Assembly (NCBI GenBank): GCA_946406115.1
Contig: OX291542.1
Coordinates: 4,178,959 to 4,242,958 of the forward strand
Length of the DNA: 64,000 nucleotides
Origin: Apoda limacodes
Taxonomy: Eukaryota; Arthropoda; Insecta; Lepidoptera; Limacodidae
Reading direction: 5' to 3'
Numbering within the stretch: position 1 is the stretch's first letter; each line of letters opens with the position of its first letter. This document shows, in pieces, positions 10,356 to 22,549 of the stretch. Both the position numbers and the translations under genes were made by a program. Below the pieces are notes generated by a model. It ran no database searches. It was not told where the DNA came from and saw only the letters and a program-made list of their open reading frames with translations.

Positions 10356-10751
10356 AAGTAGGCGCTCGCACGTGTCCAGTGTGTAGTTGTATGTCCCCTA
10401 AGTAGGCGCTCGCACGTGTCCAGTGTGTAGTTGTATGTCCCCTAAGTAGGCGCTCGCACGTGTCCAGTGTGTAGTTGTATGTCCCCTAAGTAGGCGCTCG
10501 CACGTGTCCAGTGTGTAGTTGTATGTCCCCTAAGTAGGCGCTCGCACGTGTCCAGTGTGTAGTTGTATGTCCCCTAAGTAGGCGCTCGCACGTGTCCAGT
10601 GTGTAGTTGTATGTCCCCTACGTAGGCGCTCGCACGTGTCCAGTGTGTAGTTGTATGTCCCCTAAGTAGGCGCTCGCACGTGTCCAGTGTGTAGTTGTAT
10701 GTCCCCTAAGTAGGCGCTCGCACGTGTCCAGTGTGTAGTTGTATGTCCCCT
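10356..10751. repeat. 44-bp tandem array, nine near-identical units
   Basis: Nine exact 44-bp periods (396 bp) begin AAGTAGGCGCTCGCACGTGT. I found only one variant base among the units (TACGTAGG near 10620). It contains GCACGTGT, which includes an E-box-like CACGTG, nine times. It lies about 390 bp upstream of the asparagine-rich gene start. Flanks share no homology with each other. Confidence 0.93.
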
Positions 10752-11605
10752 AAGTTTTGTTGGGAGGCTTTGTTTTAACAACATACACTTATAAGATGAC
10801 CCTAAGCCATGTCATTGCCACACGTGCTTTGTAGAAACTGTATGTCCCTGTAAAAGACTAGGTGCTGTGACATTTTTAAATGTAAAAGTGGTGTTTCGGA
10901 CCAGTGCAAGAACCCTTATTTATAATTTTGATTTGCAATTTTTTTTAAAAACTATGTTATTGATTAATAGTAAATATATATTTTTTAACATCCATTTAGG
11001 TCTTTGAATATTTTTTTTTAATTTTACCTTAAAAATACGTCAATTTCAATATTTTTTGTGTAATGACAAAACGTATTTGCTGGAAGCAAGGAGTTAAATG
11101 ATAAAAAAACAATAAAGGACAAAATTATAATCGTACCACTAGATGCGGAGATATACTTAACGAAAAATCTAGCAATGTAAATATGGCGACCAAACAACCA
11201 CGATCAGGACCAAGTGACTATTTTTTTTAATAGTCATGTAGATGTTTAACAAAGCCCCGCAATGAAACTTAGGGCTAACTCCTGCACTAATCACACTAAA
11301 GATAGCCCAGAGATACAAATCAAGAAAGTTTAATACCAAATACAATTTTATAATATTACTCAAGATTAACATTCGACTTTAATTTGTTTAAAGCAAGCCC
11401 TTAGACTTCGAATACACCCGGAGTTAATAATTCAGATATCACTAATTAGGTACCAATCGTAAGTAGCGCCAAAATAGTATGTAAAAGAACCCTAGAGGTA
11501 GAGTAAAGCATTTTCAACACGATCCGCTAGGAGTCGTTTACCAACTAATTTCGCGCCTCTTACGGTTGGTACTGTGGTGTGCATAAAAGTTTGCCATAGA
11601 ATCTT

Positions 11606-11726
11606 ATCTATCTTAATTCTATGTACAGATAATTTTATCTATCTTAATTCTATGTACAGATAATTTTATCTATCTTAATTCTATGTACAGATAATTTTAT
11701 CTATCTTAATTCTATATACAGATAAA
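11606..11726. repeat. 31-bp tandem array, about four units
   Basis: The unit starts ATCTATCTTAATTCTATGTA and ends CAGATAATTTT. Three units are identical and the fourth is diverged and truncated (ATATACAGATAAAATG). Each unit contains an imperfect palindrome. Confidence 0.88.
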
Positions 11727-11770
11727 ATGCGCCTAATTCACAGAGTTTATGTCTTTTTAACTAAACCTAT

Positions 11771-11862
11771 ACCATTAAGGTGGCAAACAAGCTCACGATC
11801 CGCCTTATGGTAAGCGGTCACCGAAGCCTATGAACGCTTGCAAAAGCAGGGGTATCACTCGC
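11771..11862 (-). mobile_element. LINE-A 3'-end fragment
   Basis: AAGGTGGCAAACAAGCTCAC and GGTAAGCGGTCACC match, in reverse, the 3' UTR of LINE-A (compare 15500-15545). Confidence 0.75.
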
Positions 11863-11984
11863 GCGCTGCCTCATATTAAGAACCCATATCATTCCCATTC
11901 CACAACCCTTGCATTATGAAAATCTGCCCCTTGGTGCGACTCATTACTTTCAAATTCTGTTCCATCTCTTCTTGACCTTATTTT

Positions 11985-12180
11985 CAAAGTCAAAGTCAAA
12001 GTCAAAATGGTTTATTCAAATAAGGATTTTACAATCACTTTTGAATCGTCAAAGTTATAAAATATTATTTTTTGAACCCTCCCACCTTCCCGCCGGTTCA
12101 CAATGTTGTTGATTTCTACCGAGAAGAATCCGGCAAGGAACTCGATAGTTACTCTTTTAAAAACACTTAAATAAACTAAA
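11985..12180 (-). mobile_element. 3' end of another LINE with (TTTGAC)n tail
   Basis: An (AAAGTC)n run at 11986-12006 is followed by AAAATGGTTTATTCAAATAA and later ACCGAGAAGAATCCGGCAAG. In reverse this is a common lepidopteran LINE 3' end whose tail is a short TTTGAC repeat. There is no coding part. Confidence 0.6.
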
Positions 12181-12199
12181 ATACAATTAATGTTTTAAA

Positions 12200-13970
12200 T
12201 AAAAGATTTTTAGTCGTACAATTTTATGTTATTTCCATTTTAATTTGGTTTACCTATGCATCCTGTAATTGAGCATCATCAGTCCCAAGGATTTTTATCA
12301 TTTACATAGTCTGAAATATTGTAATATGCCTTTTTACAAAGTACCTGCTTGATAAAAGATTTAAATTTACTTATTGATAGATTTTGAATTTTATTGGGAA
12401 CTTTGTTTTTGGTTCCTTCTCCCGAATATATATTTAAAGACATGGTCAATGCGCCGCTGACATATTTTTATGTCATCCATCTATCTGTATAACTAAGAAA
12501 CCGGCCAAGTGCGCACCTAGGGTTACCTACCTATCGCCATTTATGTAATCTACAAACACAACCAAAAATATTTTTATATTTTAGTTGATTGAATGAAAGG
12601 TAAATTGCGGTTTACGATATATGACGTATTAAAAAAAAACTACTTACTGGATCTCGTTCAAACCAATTTCCGGTGGAATATATTAGTGCATAGTAATTGT
12701 GAATAGTGACTGTGGGTTAAAGATGACATACGTGGATACTGTGCTTTTGTGATCGTCATGAATATCGTCGTGTGTGGACAGATGCGTAAGCCTGTAAGTT
12801 ATTATTAGTTTTTTTGTTTTAGTTATTAAAGTTTGCATTTTCACGCGCCCCGTGCGCGGATACGCTAAAGTACTAGGCTCTCATAGATACCGAAGAGATT
12901 TTTATGCCGTGGCGCGTAAGTCATATTTGATTAAAAGTTAGGGTTGTGCAAAAAATAAGTGAGAAAAACATTGATTTAGTTTGTATGGAAATTGGTCAAT
13001 TTACACAGTTCACAATTTCCACCTTCTGACATCGGCATAGTATTCAAATAATACATGGTGCACACGTACGTAACGGGGGTATACACCATTTACCTAACAT
13101 GTTGTATACACGCATTGAGTTAAGGTTCCGTAGAATGAGAATGCAAATTTCTTAAAAAACTTATAAACCGATTTTGTTTTGAAAGCAACTCGCTATAAGT
13201 TACTTACAATTTTTTTTTACCAATTTGCAGACCTATTCCACGACACCCTCACACAACTGTATATATTTTTTTCTCAGGTTGTCTACAAAACTGTAGGCCA
13301 GTTTACAAAGGACACCTAACTACATTTTTTTTGGGATCGGTGCAAAGACATACGAACGGACGGACATGACAAAATTATAAGGGTTCTGTTAGCACTTTTA
13401 TGCAATTCGCTACGGACATTAAAAAGTATTCAAACTTACAATTTTGACAATATTTATGCAGTTAAGTGTAAAAATAAAAGTTTACACATATTCAGTAGAG
13501 TGGTTAATAAAATTCGCAATTTCAAAACCTCAGGCCTATTTAATATAATTATTGCAAAATAGTATCAAATTGGCAGTAGGTACGTAAATCAGTGTTTTAA
13601 ACATTAAGTTCTAATTCGAACTAGACACTCTGAAAAATGTCGATAAAAGCAATAAAATATCATAGAACATCACTACCAGAAAGACACGCATCGATCATAC
13701 GACTCTGTTGCTCACGGCATTTATACATTGCTTTCTCGACACGGTCCCTAATGCGGCTCCGAGGAACATTGACAGTAATGCATATCGCTTGTATTTTGAT
13801 ACTTTAAGATATTGTTTATCAATGTCAATTTTGATTTAAAGGTTATTTTTCTTCTAATTATGTAAAAGCTTATAATTATGTATTCTTCTACTCACCAATG
13901 AAAAGATATTCCTCCCTTTGAGACATTCAATACCTGGCTTCTTGCTCTGCAAGTAATTACTGCACAGGAA
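12200..13970. other. Intergenic stretch with weak repeat traces
   Basis: Short fragments of dispersed repeats are seen: CGGCCAAGTGCGCACCTAGG near 12502 and GGATCTCGTTCAAACCAATT near 12650. A degraded GGTTCCGTAG repeat with a CGAACGGACGGACATGAC block lies near 13125-13400. No gene was recognised. Confidence 0.4.
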
Positions 13971-14075
13971 GGCATTTTAAACATTTTTGCGCAGCAGCAC
14001 ACAGCGATGTAGTCCTCCAGCAACTAAATGACAGATTCGCGAGTTTCGAAGTGAAGTGCGCGTCTGCTCAAGATC

Positions 14076-14390
14076 GTGGCACGCTCGCCGTTTTTGTCGG
14101 TTGGCGTACACACCAGTCTTATAATGTTCTGTGATGGCATCATTATTGATCGTACTTTTACTTGGGTGCCACATCTTCAAGATATAAGCCGAAAACTGTA
14201 TGCTTCTGTTAGTTTGACAATGCGATTACGTAATTTTCTTCCAATATTCACTAATATTGCTCTGGCAAAATCATTCCTTTATCCTATTCTCGACTATGCT
14301 GACCCCATCTTTTTTCTCACGGAGGACCAACAAAATAAACTTAAGTGTCATCAGAACTTATGTATACGTTTTTTTTTATCACAAAGATAG
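14076..14390 (+). pseudogene. LINE reverse-transcriptase C-terminal fragment
   Basis: The open frame encodes the post-RT region of a non-LTR polymerase: GIIIDRTFTWVPHL, YASVSLTMRLRNF and LYPILDYADPIFF are the usual blocks after the YADD domain. Catalytic RT motifs are absent. It lies between the asparagine-rich gene and TMEM19. Confidence 0.7.
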
Positions 14391-14499
14391 CAACAAACTT
14401 ACGACTCAACTTATATCATTTTAACACATACCTAAACAATGAAGCAGCACATAGGGATAGGATAATGAAATAAAATGTTATTATGTATATCATTATTTA

Positions 14500-17453
14500 T
14501 TACGAAACCCAAAATATACTACAAATAATTGGCATTAGAATACCAATAAGAAAGGTAACTACAAGATTTACGTTATGATTTCTTAGTAGATTTCTTCCAC
14601 TGATGTGTTTACTGGAGAATTTGGGATCAGATACAATTTTGCCACTGTCACTAACACCTAAAAATAAAACATTATATTTAAACATATACTTTTGACGTGA
14701 CAACGTCTTATAAATTGGTTTGCCGGGTGACACTTCAAGAAACTGCGTTACGCTCCGCTCACGTTATGCGCTCACAATGAGAGCGAGTGAGAGGCACGCG
14801 CCCGCCTAAGAGCGAGAGAGACAGACATAAAATCATTGTCACGTAAAACTTTCGCCCGTATACCGACTTTACAGGCAACCAGTTTTTCTAACATGTTTAG
14901 GACTGATCATGTTTCAAAATGTATTTGACTATAAAATAATGTGGTCATAAACTTTTGTGTTATATCGATAAATGGTGTTTCAAGTGATTCTATTTACTCA
15001 AAAACGCTACATAAAGTTCAAGTTACATTCGAAATAAGAATACAGGAAGGACATTGATTCTGGATTGCTATATGATAATTAATTAAAGAGAAAATACTTC
15101 CAGAAAAGTTATAAAGATAAACACAAATAGTAATAGCATAATCCTTAATACCGACCGCGTTGCCGCAGTCGCAAAATATCGGAAAATAAAGGTTTTTATT
15201 AACTTTCTTCGTAGCCTCTTCATGGTTTAGCCTGGGTGAGGGCTTAGGCCATGGTCCACTGCGCAAGCCTGATTCAAATTTGAGGACGTTTGTTCAGATA
15301 GTGCCAATCGATTTTCATGACTTTCAAGCCTCTGATTTGGCTTGGCTTCTGCTGTCACATGATAACATAGGCAAAAGGTTTTCTGCAAGGACTACAGTAT
15401 GGAGTTCTTCAAGAAAGAAGTTATTAGATTTCTGAAGGGTCGGCAACGCGCAAGTGATACCCCTGGTGTTGCAAGCGTCCATAGGCTACGGTGACCGCTT
15501 ACCATCAGGCGGACCGTAAGCTTGTTTGCCACCTTAGTGGTATAAAAAAAAAAAAAAAAAAAAACGACGGTTTAACGTGCACTCGAAGTACGAGGAGCTC
15601 AGAAAATTATGACATGAGACGGTCACCTATTATCCAGGTACTGAACAAACCTAACGTGGCTTTACTTCGCTCATCGTTTCCGACTGATGAGATGCATGTA
15701 ACTGGGCCACGAGCTTCTCTTTAGTTAATACCAACAGATATATTATTATGAAAGTTACAAACCAGAATACTGCATAGTTGCTCCAATAAGCGAGTCCAAC
15801 AGACTACCTATAAGACCAGCCAATGCCCCAATTATAAGTATAGGCCACTGTGCAGGTGCACGATGTAACGCTGCTGCGTCCACGAACAATAATAGGGCAA
15901 CATAATAACTGACTCCCACTACAAGACCTCCATGAGTGCTCAGCAGGGTTCCTATTGCTGTTATACCTCCATTAGTACCAGTTGGTACCCTTCTACAAGT
16001 GGTTATTAATCTTGGCTCTGATTTAGCCAGGACTGTTCCTAATTCTGAAGCCCAAGTATCAGCATTTCCAAATGCAAATATACCTGAAATTGTAAATAAT
16101 TTATTTTTATTTTAGCCAGTTCTTGTATGTAAGAGGAATTACTGTATTTTGAGATTCTCAAGAATTGTTGGTAATAATGATAAGAGACATTGATTAATGT
16201 TCTACAAAGGTTTTCTTTTGTTTTAACATTATTTTACCATATTTTTTTTCCTATTACATGTGTAATGTATTGCTGTAAAATCCAGCCTTTATATTATCTT
16301 TTATATAAAAAATTAGGTAAAATATTTCATCGCGCTTGCAATACCTACGCCTACCTGAAGTGAGGCTAACAGTGGCTAAATAGCGCCGCAATTCGTTTTT
16401 TAATTATTAGTAATATAAAACAGATTTCAAAAATGTGCTTTATAGAAATTGTTAAACTAGTCATACGCTATATTTAGAATGTTCCGCATTGTGTCCATAA
16501 TTCGTCATTGATTTTACAATTTCATTTTTGCTAAGGTGGCCGCTTTTAACAAATATGATAATGTTAGCCCACTGACGTATTTTAGCCACAACACGATACG
16601 TTCTAAAAATAGCCTATGACTAGTTTAACAATGACTGTGAAGCACATTTTTAAAATGCTTTGTATGAAGAGCAATTAAAAAGATGAAGTCGCGGTGCTAT
16701 AAAGTTAGTTAACCCCTAAATTAAATTAGCTAGTTCGCTTATATTAAGGGTAAATTTTACTGACAGATAAGTTATAAGTATTTTTGTTAACATAAAACTC
16801 TAGTAATTACTCATTATGCCTGTTGAGAGACACGATGCCCTGGAATTATTTACAAAATCAATCGGTGTATCTGCTGCACCCACTTCTGATAAATACAGCA
16901 CACCTAGTAAAGTTGCTGCACCACCGTTACATACTACTTGAACCCAGCTTCTTTGTCCATCTGTTTGAAAAAAAATTATTATAGATGTCTCAAAAAACAA
17001 TTTGTATATCAGACTAGGTACCTACTAACCCTTGAAAAAGGTTATTATATAAAAATACATCAGTCTTTTGAAATTAAGCAAGATTTTTAAATAATTTATC
17101 ACTGACTTGAACTATAATGTTAGCAAAGTTTTAGAAATGTATCATCATAGATTATCATAGAAAATTAAAGATAAATAATAAATATAAGTATATATTTGAA
17201 ATTTTTACCCTTTTTAAAGTTTTCTTCTATTTTCGCTTTCAAGTCCTGTCGGTATTTAGTAGCTATCGAAGATGTAACGAAAAAGGTAATCAAAGATAAT
17301 GCAAAACAAGAATTAGCTAAAGCAAGAAGAAAACAGACAAAGAAACCAGAGACTGCGCCACTAACATTTACACTTCTCTTTTTAAAAGCAGGAAAGAAAA
17401 CTACCATCGGAAAAAGAAATGAAGTGATCCATCGGACTGAAGATATCATATCT
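14500..17453 (-). CDS. TMEM19: Transmembrane protein 19 (TMEM19, DUF92 family), 5' end uncertain
   Basis: Four minus-strand exons join in phase: 17209-17453, 16811-16960, 15763-16083 and 14500-14657 (stop TAA 14500-14502). All introns are GT..AG and phase 1 joins to 2 each time. Reading from Met at 17449 gives 289 residues in 870 nt. Signature blocks follow the family order: a TM segment with FFPAFKKRSVNVSGA, then DGQRSWVQVVCNGGAATLL, GNADTWASELGTVL, RRVPTGTNGGITAIGTL, GGLVVGV, GSLLDSLIGATMQYSG and C-terminal SGRNLLRNHNVNLVVTFLI. DUF92 also contains the plant phytyl-phosphate kinase VTE6; the animal protein's role is not established. The first exon opens with 4 nt before that Met at a good acceptor, so a further upstream exon for about 40 residues probably exists; I could not find it. 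AATAAA overlaps the stop codon. The last intron holds a dispersed repeat and a LINE-A tail. Confidence 0.9.
14690..14882 (+). repeat. Dispersed GACGTGACAACGTC repeat, copy 1
   Basis: Begins TTTTGACGTGACAACGTC, passes through GTTACGCTCCGCTCACGTTA and ends ATACCGACTTTACAGGCA. The same unit lies at 20659-20838 (+, different right end) and 48774-48980 (-). TTTTGACGTGACAA and an internal TTGTCACGTAAAA are inverted relative to each other. It sits in the last TMEM19 intron, 33 bp from the acceptor of the terminal exon. Confidence 0.8.
15376..15562 (+). mobile_element. LINE-A 3' tail, 5'-truncated, with poly(A)
   Basis: Contains the last codons of the LINE-A polymerase (FFKKEVIRFLKGRQRASD region) and the full 3' UTR ending GCCACCTTAGTGGTATAAAA, then about 20 A. 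It gives the element's true 3' end. It lies antisense inside the last TMEM19 intron. Confidence 0.85.
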
Positions 17454-18396
17454 CTGAAAGAAAAAATGCCATGTTAGAGTTTAATTAAATTTGCTGATGT
17501 AAATTTTAGACCACAAAGGACATTACAAATATGAAAAACTGCAAATAATGTTGTTAGTTGTCCCTATCACTTGATTTTCTATTTGCATTAAATATTTGTT
17601 ATTTAATCTAACCCTACATTAAAAAATATACTAAAGAAACCTAAAGGATAACGTAAAAATGAAAGCTCTGATTAAAATAAAACTAATAAACACGTGATTT
17701 GTTAGTTTGATATTGACATTGTTACAGACAAACACATGGCATGGTTAGTAAAAAGTGGCTGTCACCCACATTATGAGGTGAGTGTATCCAGCCGCTTGGT
17801 TACCACCTTATGGGGAATAAACCCCTTAAAGATATACTTACATAAGTACATAAACATTACAACTTACATCGGAATGATAATATTTATCTCCTAATATTAA
17901 TTTCTTTTACTTTAAAGAATTTTTAAAGCGAATAAGATTTTAGTAACCCTTTTAGCTGAGGATAATGATAAAAAGTAACTGTATAAATTATCTGGAGGGA
18001 TCCTAAATAAATATTTTTATATACATTGCTCTTTTCCTTAACGTATATAATCATATACTCAAGAACGAGTACACTTAACAATAAAAACCAAATATGAAGG
18101 TAAAATAATGTTGAAGCTGTGTGTGATTTAACATTTAGCTCTGTACAAATGTCTACAAAGTTTTATTTTCGGATGACCAAATTCATTGAATATTTTCTAA
18201 AACATCACGTTACTTAGTATCATTTACTCAACGTCTATTGTTAAGTTTGCGAGGATTTTATCCTTTGCAAACATAAACACCATCTTAATTGTAAACAGAC
18301 TTGGGTGTAACTATTGACATTTAATTATTTGTTTAACAGTAAGTATCAAGTATGTGTACTTCAACAAATTTCGCACTTAAGTGAGTAGGTAAATAA
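17454..18396. other. Presumed TMEM19 intron or upstream region
   Basis: AT-rich, with no recognised exon. A GTAAGT-type donor on the minus strand ends near 17868, but its frame carries a stop close by, so I did not accept it as the missing first exon. Confidence 0.35.
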
Positions 18397-18398
18397 TG

Positions 18399-18430
<32 letters not shown>
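18397..18430. repeat. (TG)n microsatellite
   Basis: About 16 TG dinucleotides with one TGCG interruption. Confidence 0.9.
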
Positions 18431-18439
18431 CTCGGATAC

Positions 18440-19745
18440 CATTAATGAGACCATCAGTCAAAGGAATCTGAAGCCGTAGGATAAGATGGTCTACTACAGA
18501 TGGACAGAAGGTGAAAAATCTGATTAAGTGACGAGGAAGCTAATGGGCGCAAGTGATTTAAGATCGACCTTCGTTCAGCAAAAGACGTTTTCAGGCTACG
18601 ACAAATTAATTTCTGAACAAATGAGTGTGCTTAGAATTACATTTGAAATTTAAACTACATCGAACTCTGATTATGGAACTACTATAGCATGTATGTAAAA
18701 CACATTCTCAGCTGTACGGTTTAATGTCTTAGCTTTTTTACGGCTGAAAACGCAATTTAAAATCAGAAAAACATACATAAATTTTGTCTGATTATTTATC
18801 TATCAGAAAAATATATTATTTCATTAGATAAGTTTTAAAGAAATTGATTATTTGGGTTTTATTTTGTTTGTAAATTACTTTTTAGTGTTTATTTATATTT
18901 GTTTTTTTTTTGAAATAAAAAAAAAATCTTAAGCTTTTTATATTTCTATCGATATCAATATTATTGTTTTTATCTTTTAATTAAAGTGAAAAGGTTTCTT
19001 AAGTAAAATACTTTATTTATCAGAATTTTCGTAAATATCGATAGTATCCGATCACTGATATATGTTTAAATCGATCTGAAGTGCAGTCACAATAATAATT
19101 TCAACATTTATTACTGACTTGATAAGGTTGTGCACATTCTTTGTCGACAGTACATATCGTCCTCCTTTTCCTAAAATAGGAAAGAAGAGGCCGTAAGAAA
19201 GTATACCAAATATTGATGATGGCATATTTTAGTCAAAGGAAATATTCCTATATTCAAAAATAAGTAAAACTGCAAAACGTTGAACAAACATAGTAGCTTA
19301 AATAAAGAAGAATGTAATAATTGTACTGTTGCCTAACTTCGAATATCGCATTTCCATTAGACGAATGTAACTGGACCACGAGTTCCTTACACTAAATAAA
19401 ATTATATTGCCTGAATATAAAATTTCATTGGTACCAGTTATCAGCAAACTATATGAGACAGGTACTTGTCGCTAAGACATGTCTTTGTTTTTATGGTTTT
19501 TTTTTTTGTTTACGTCAAATAAGTTTTCTTTTTTTTTTGCATGAGGTACAGACCGTAAAAGAAGTGAAATGACACTTTCACGGCCATCAACTCATGTTCA
19601 GTTTTTTTTACACTTGATGACCAAATTATTTAAAAGTGCCTTTAAATGGTATAAAATTTCATGAATTTGGTAAATTGTAATAATAGTGTCTTAACGAATA
19701 TGAACTTTTTTATTACAAACTTATACCAATAACTTTACCTGCTTG
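18440..19745. other. AT-rich spacer, nothing firmly recognised
   Basis: A short stretch near 19355-19375 (ATGTAACTGGACCACGAG) resembles 15690-15713, so both may be bits of one repeat. Poly-T tracts lie at 18901-18911 and 19498-19508. Confidence 0.35.
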
Positions 19746-19749
19746 TATG

Positions 19750-20640
19750 CGGGGGATATCGGAGATAACATAATGTATCTATTTAATTTACATCTTAGTA
19801 CTACTACTAGTATACTTTTATATAGTCTGTAATACTACTAACCGTCTTGGAACAATAATCGGATTATATCGAACATAACATAATGTATCTATTTAATTCA
19901 CGTCTTGGTACTACTACTAGTATAGTTTTATATAGTCTGTAATACTACTAACCGTCTTGGAACAATAATCGGTTTATATCGAACTTAACATAATGTATCT
20001 ATTTAATTCACGTTTTGGTACTACTACTAGTACAGTAATATAATCTGTAATACTACTAACTGTCTAGGAACAATAATCGGATTATGTCGAACATAACATA
20101 ATGTATCATTTAATTTACGTCTTGGTACTACTACTAGTATAGTTTTATATAGTCTGTAATACTACTAAATGTCTAGGAACAATAATCGGATTATGTCGAA
20201 CATAACATAATGTATCATTTAATTTACGTCTTGGTACTACTACTAGTATGGTTTTATATAGTCTGTAATACTACTAACTGTCTAGGAACAATAATCGGAT
20301 TATTTCGAACATAACATTATGTATCTATTTAATTAACGTCTTGGTACTACTACTAGTATAGTTTTATATAGTCGGTAATACTACTAACTGTCTAGGATCA
20401 ATAATCGGTTTATATCGAACATAACATAATGTATCTATTTAATTTACATGAAGGTACTAACCGTCTAGGTGCAATAACCGGGTGATATCGAAGGTGGGAT
20501 ACCGTAGGCGCAGACTGTATAATACTATAATTTACATCTAGGTACTAACAGTCAAGATATAATAATCGGTCGATATCAAGGATACATTATATCTGTTTGC
20601 TAACCATCTAGGTACAAGAACCGTATGATATCAAGGATAA
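19750..20640. repeat. ~109-bp satellite array, six to seven units plus shorter degenerate units
   Basis: The marker AACAATAATC recurs at 19851, 19961, 20069, 20179, 20287 and, as ATCAATAATC, at 20397: spacings of 110, 108, 110, 108 and 110. Each unit carries TCGAACATAACATAATGTAT and GGTACTACTACTAGTATAG. After 20450 come about three shortened copies of about 60-75 bp (near 20470, 20547 and 20605), where GATATCAAGG replaces the consensus. The alternating 110/108 spacing suggests a two-unit higher-order structure. Confidence 0.88.
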
Positions 20641-20658
20641 AAAATGTACCTATCTATT

Positions 20659-20838
20659 TTTGACGTGACAACGTCTTATAAATTGGTTTGCCGGGTGACA
20701 CTTCAAGAAACTGCGTTACGCTCCGCTCACGTTATGCGCTCACAATGAGAGCGAGTGAGAGGCACGCGGCATGGTTAGCCCGCCTAAGAGCGAGAGAGAC
20801 AGACATAAAAAGTGAAAGGCACAAGTTGTCACGTTACA
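20659..20838 (+). repeat. Dispersed GACGTGACAACGTC repeat, copy 2
   Basis: Same family as 14690-14882 but with the GCATGGTTAGCCC block that copy lacks. It stops at GTTGTCACGT followed by unrelated DNA. It abuts the end of the satellite array. Confidence 0.8.
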
Positions 20839-21329
20839 ATGTTAATAATATTACGATTAATAGCAATGGTTTTTTGCTTCTTTGTTTGATTCATCTTATA
20901 AATAAAAAAATTAAAAACCTAATTATTCTAATAAACTTGTACCGAAACACTTAGTTAGTAATAAAAATAAGTTCGTAAGCTACTAAAAACAATATAAAAC
21001 ATGTCAATTATAATTTTTTTGTTTTTATGTAGCATAGGGGGCGCACCACGTGAGGCGTCAAATATCGTGAGTCGAGTGAAGGAATGCAGATATTTAAGAG
21101 TATTCCGATATAATAGTACTAGTGGCATAAGCGCTATCATAATTAGATTCTTGCACAATCATATGTACGGTCAGTTGCAGAACTGCATATAGAGTTTCAA
21201 AACAAAATAGAATGGCAAGCGCATTCACTCACACACTTAAAGAAATAAAGTAATATGTCTTGTAGGACCCGAGTAATATAAGTTTCATTTAATATTGTAT
21301 ATAATAATTTCACTAAGAAAATTGTCGTA

Positions 21330-21418
21330 TCCGTAGCTTAGTGGATAGACGTATCAGATCTTATTACGTGTTTTGAGAGCAATAGAGGTTGTGGATTCGA
21401 ATCTCACCTTATGCCTTT
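21330..21418 (+). repeat. tRNA-like sequence (SINE head or tRNA relic)
   Basis: Has an A-box-like CGTAGCTTAGTGGATAGACG and a B-box-like TGGATTCGAATCTC. The arms between do not fold into a clean tRNA, so it is not called a functional tRNA gene. Confidence 0.4.
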
Positions 21419-21660
21419 CTTTTTGTTTTTGTTACATTTTAAATTATGAATATTTTGTTCAGATAAACAGCTTAGACCAAATTAATTACGTAGGTAGACA
21501 TTTTATTTTTGTCGTTCGTTGCGGATTTGTTTCTGGGGGTATGTGCTGATGCGGTGATTACTTAGGTAGCCATTTTTTGTCGTTGTGGATGTGTACTGTA
21601 GGTGCCTGTGTTGATAAGTTTGTTTGGTGTTTTAATTAAATTTTTTTTGCTAAAAATAAT

Positions 21661-22440
21661 ATGCAGGCCAATATTAATATTCAAGAGAGGATGCATATTA
21701 TAGAACTATATAATATGTGTTACAATATATCTCAAATTTGCAATGAGACTGGTTTTACCGAAAGTATTTTATTGTATGTTAATGTTATATCATAAGTTTT
21801 TAATATCACACTTTTTTGTAAGTAAATTTCAAAAAAAAATTGAAAATATAATTTCAGTAGTTTGAAAAATGTTTATTTTAATCTGGCTATTTGGTTTTTA
21901 GTGGATTACCGTAAAGCGTTGGGTCTCGCGCAACCAAGAGGAGGGGAGTTTATCAACTCGACCTCGAAGTAGACGCCCGCGGCACATTGATGCGACTCAA
22001 AGACGATTTATGGTGGAACAATACGAGAACAATGGTTTCATACCGACTGCTGTGTTTGGGAACACGTTTTATACATCGACACACACTGTTTGTCGAGCTC
22101 TGCATATTGAAGGATTGCATCATAGAAAGCCAGCTAAAAAACCATATTTAACTAATGCCCATAAACAAAATAGATTGTTGTTTGCAACGGAGTATTTAAA
22201 TTTTGACTGGGAGCACACGTTATTCAGAGATGAGAAGTCGTTTGAATTATCTGAAAACGGGAGGGTTTATTTGTGGATGCATTAGAAATGGAACCCGTTA
22301 TGCAGAATTAAATGTTGTCCCAAATATGGAATCTGGACGGATATCACTTAAAATGTGGGGGTGGATGACTGCGGCTGGTCCATTGGTCCATTGGTGCAAA
22401 GATTGGTCATGCGAAATGAAAGAACTACAGAGTCATTAGA
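21661..22440 (+). pseudogene. Tc1/mariner-like transposase remnant
   Basis: An N-terminal helix-turn-helix part (INIQERMHIIELYNM, ISQICNETGFTES) is interrupted after codon 36. It resumes at about 21905 with TVKRWVSRNQEEGSLSTRP and the linker SRRPRHIDATQR. The catalytic region keeps the first Asp box (LFRDEKSFELSENGRVYLW); a TAG at 22285 follows, then a frame-shifted KMWGWMTAAGP block near 22355. The 21771-21904 interruption is unrelated DNA with ATT at both joins. Dead element; terminal repeats not identified. Just upstream, 21490-21620 holds a diverged tandem duplication of about 85 bp. Confidence 0.8.
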
Positions 22441-22549
22441 ACTCACTGTGTAGAAATTTGGGACAATATTAGAGGAACAGATCTGATCTAATATAGTCGG
22501 ATCTATGCGGTGGCGCTTGCTTGCTGTAGTTGAAAATAATGGAGGTTAT

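Noticed and set aside
10356..10751. CRISPR array
   Set aside because: Units are head-to-tail with no spacers, and the window is eukaryotic.
17196..17477. Plus-strand 93-codon Lys-rich frame
   Set aside because: Antisense shadow of the first recognised TMEM19 exon.
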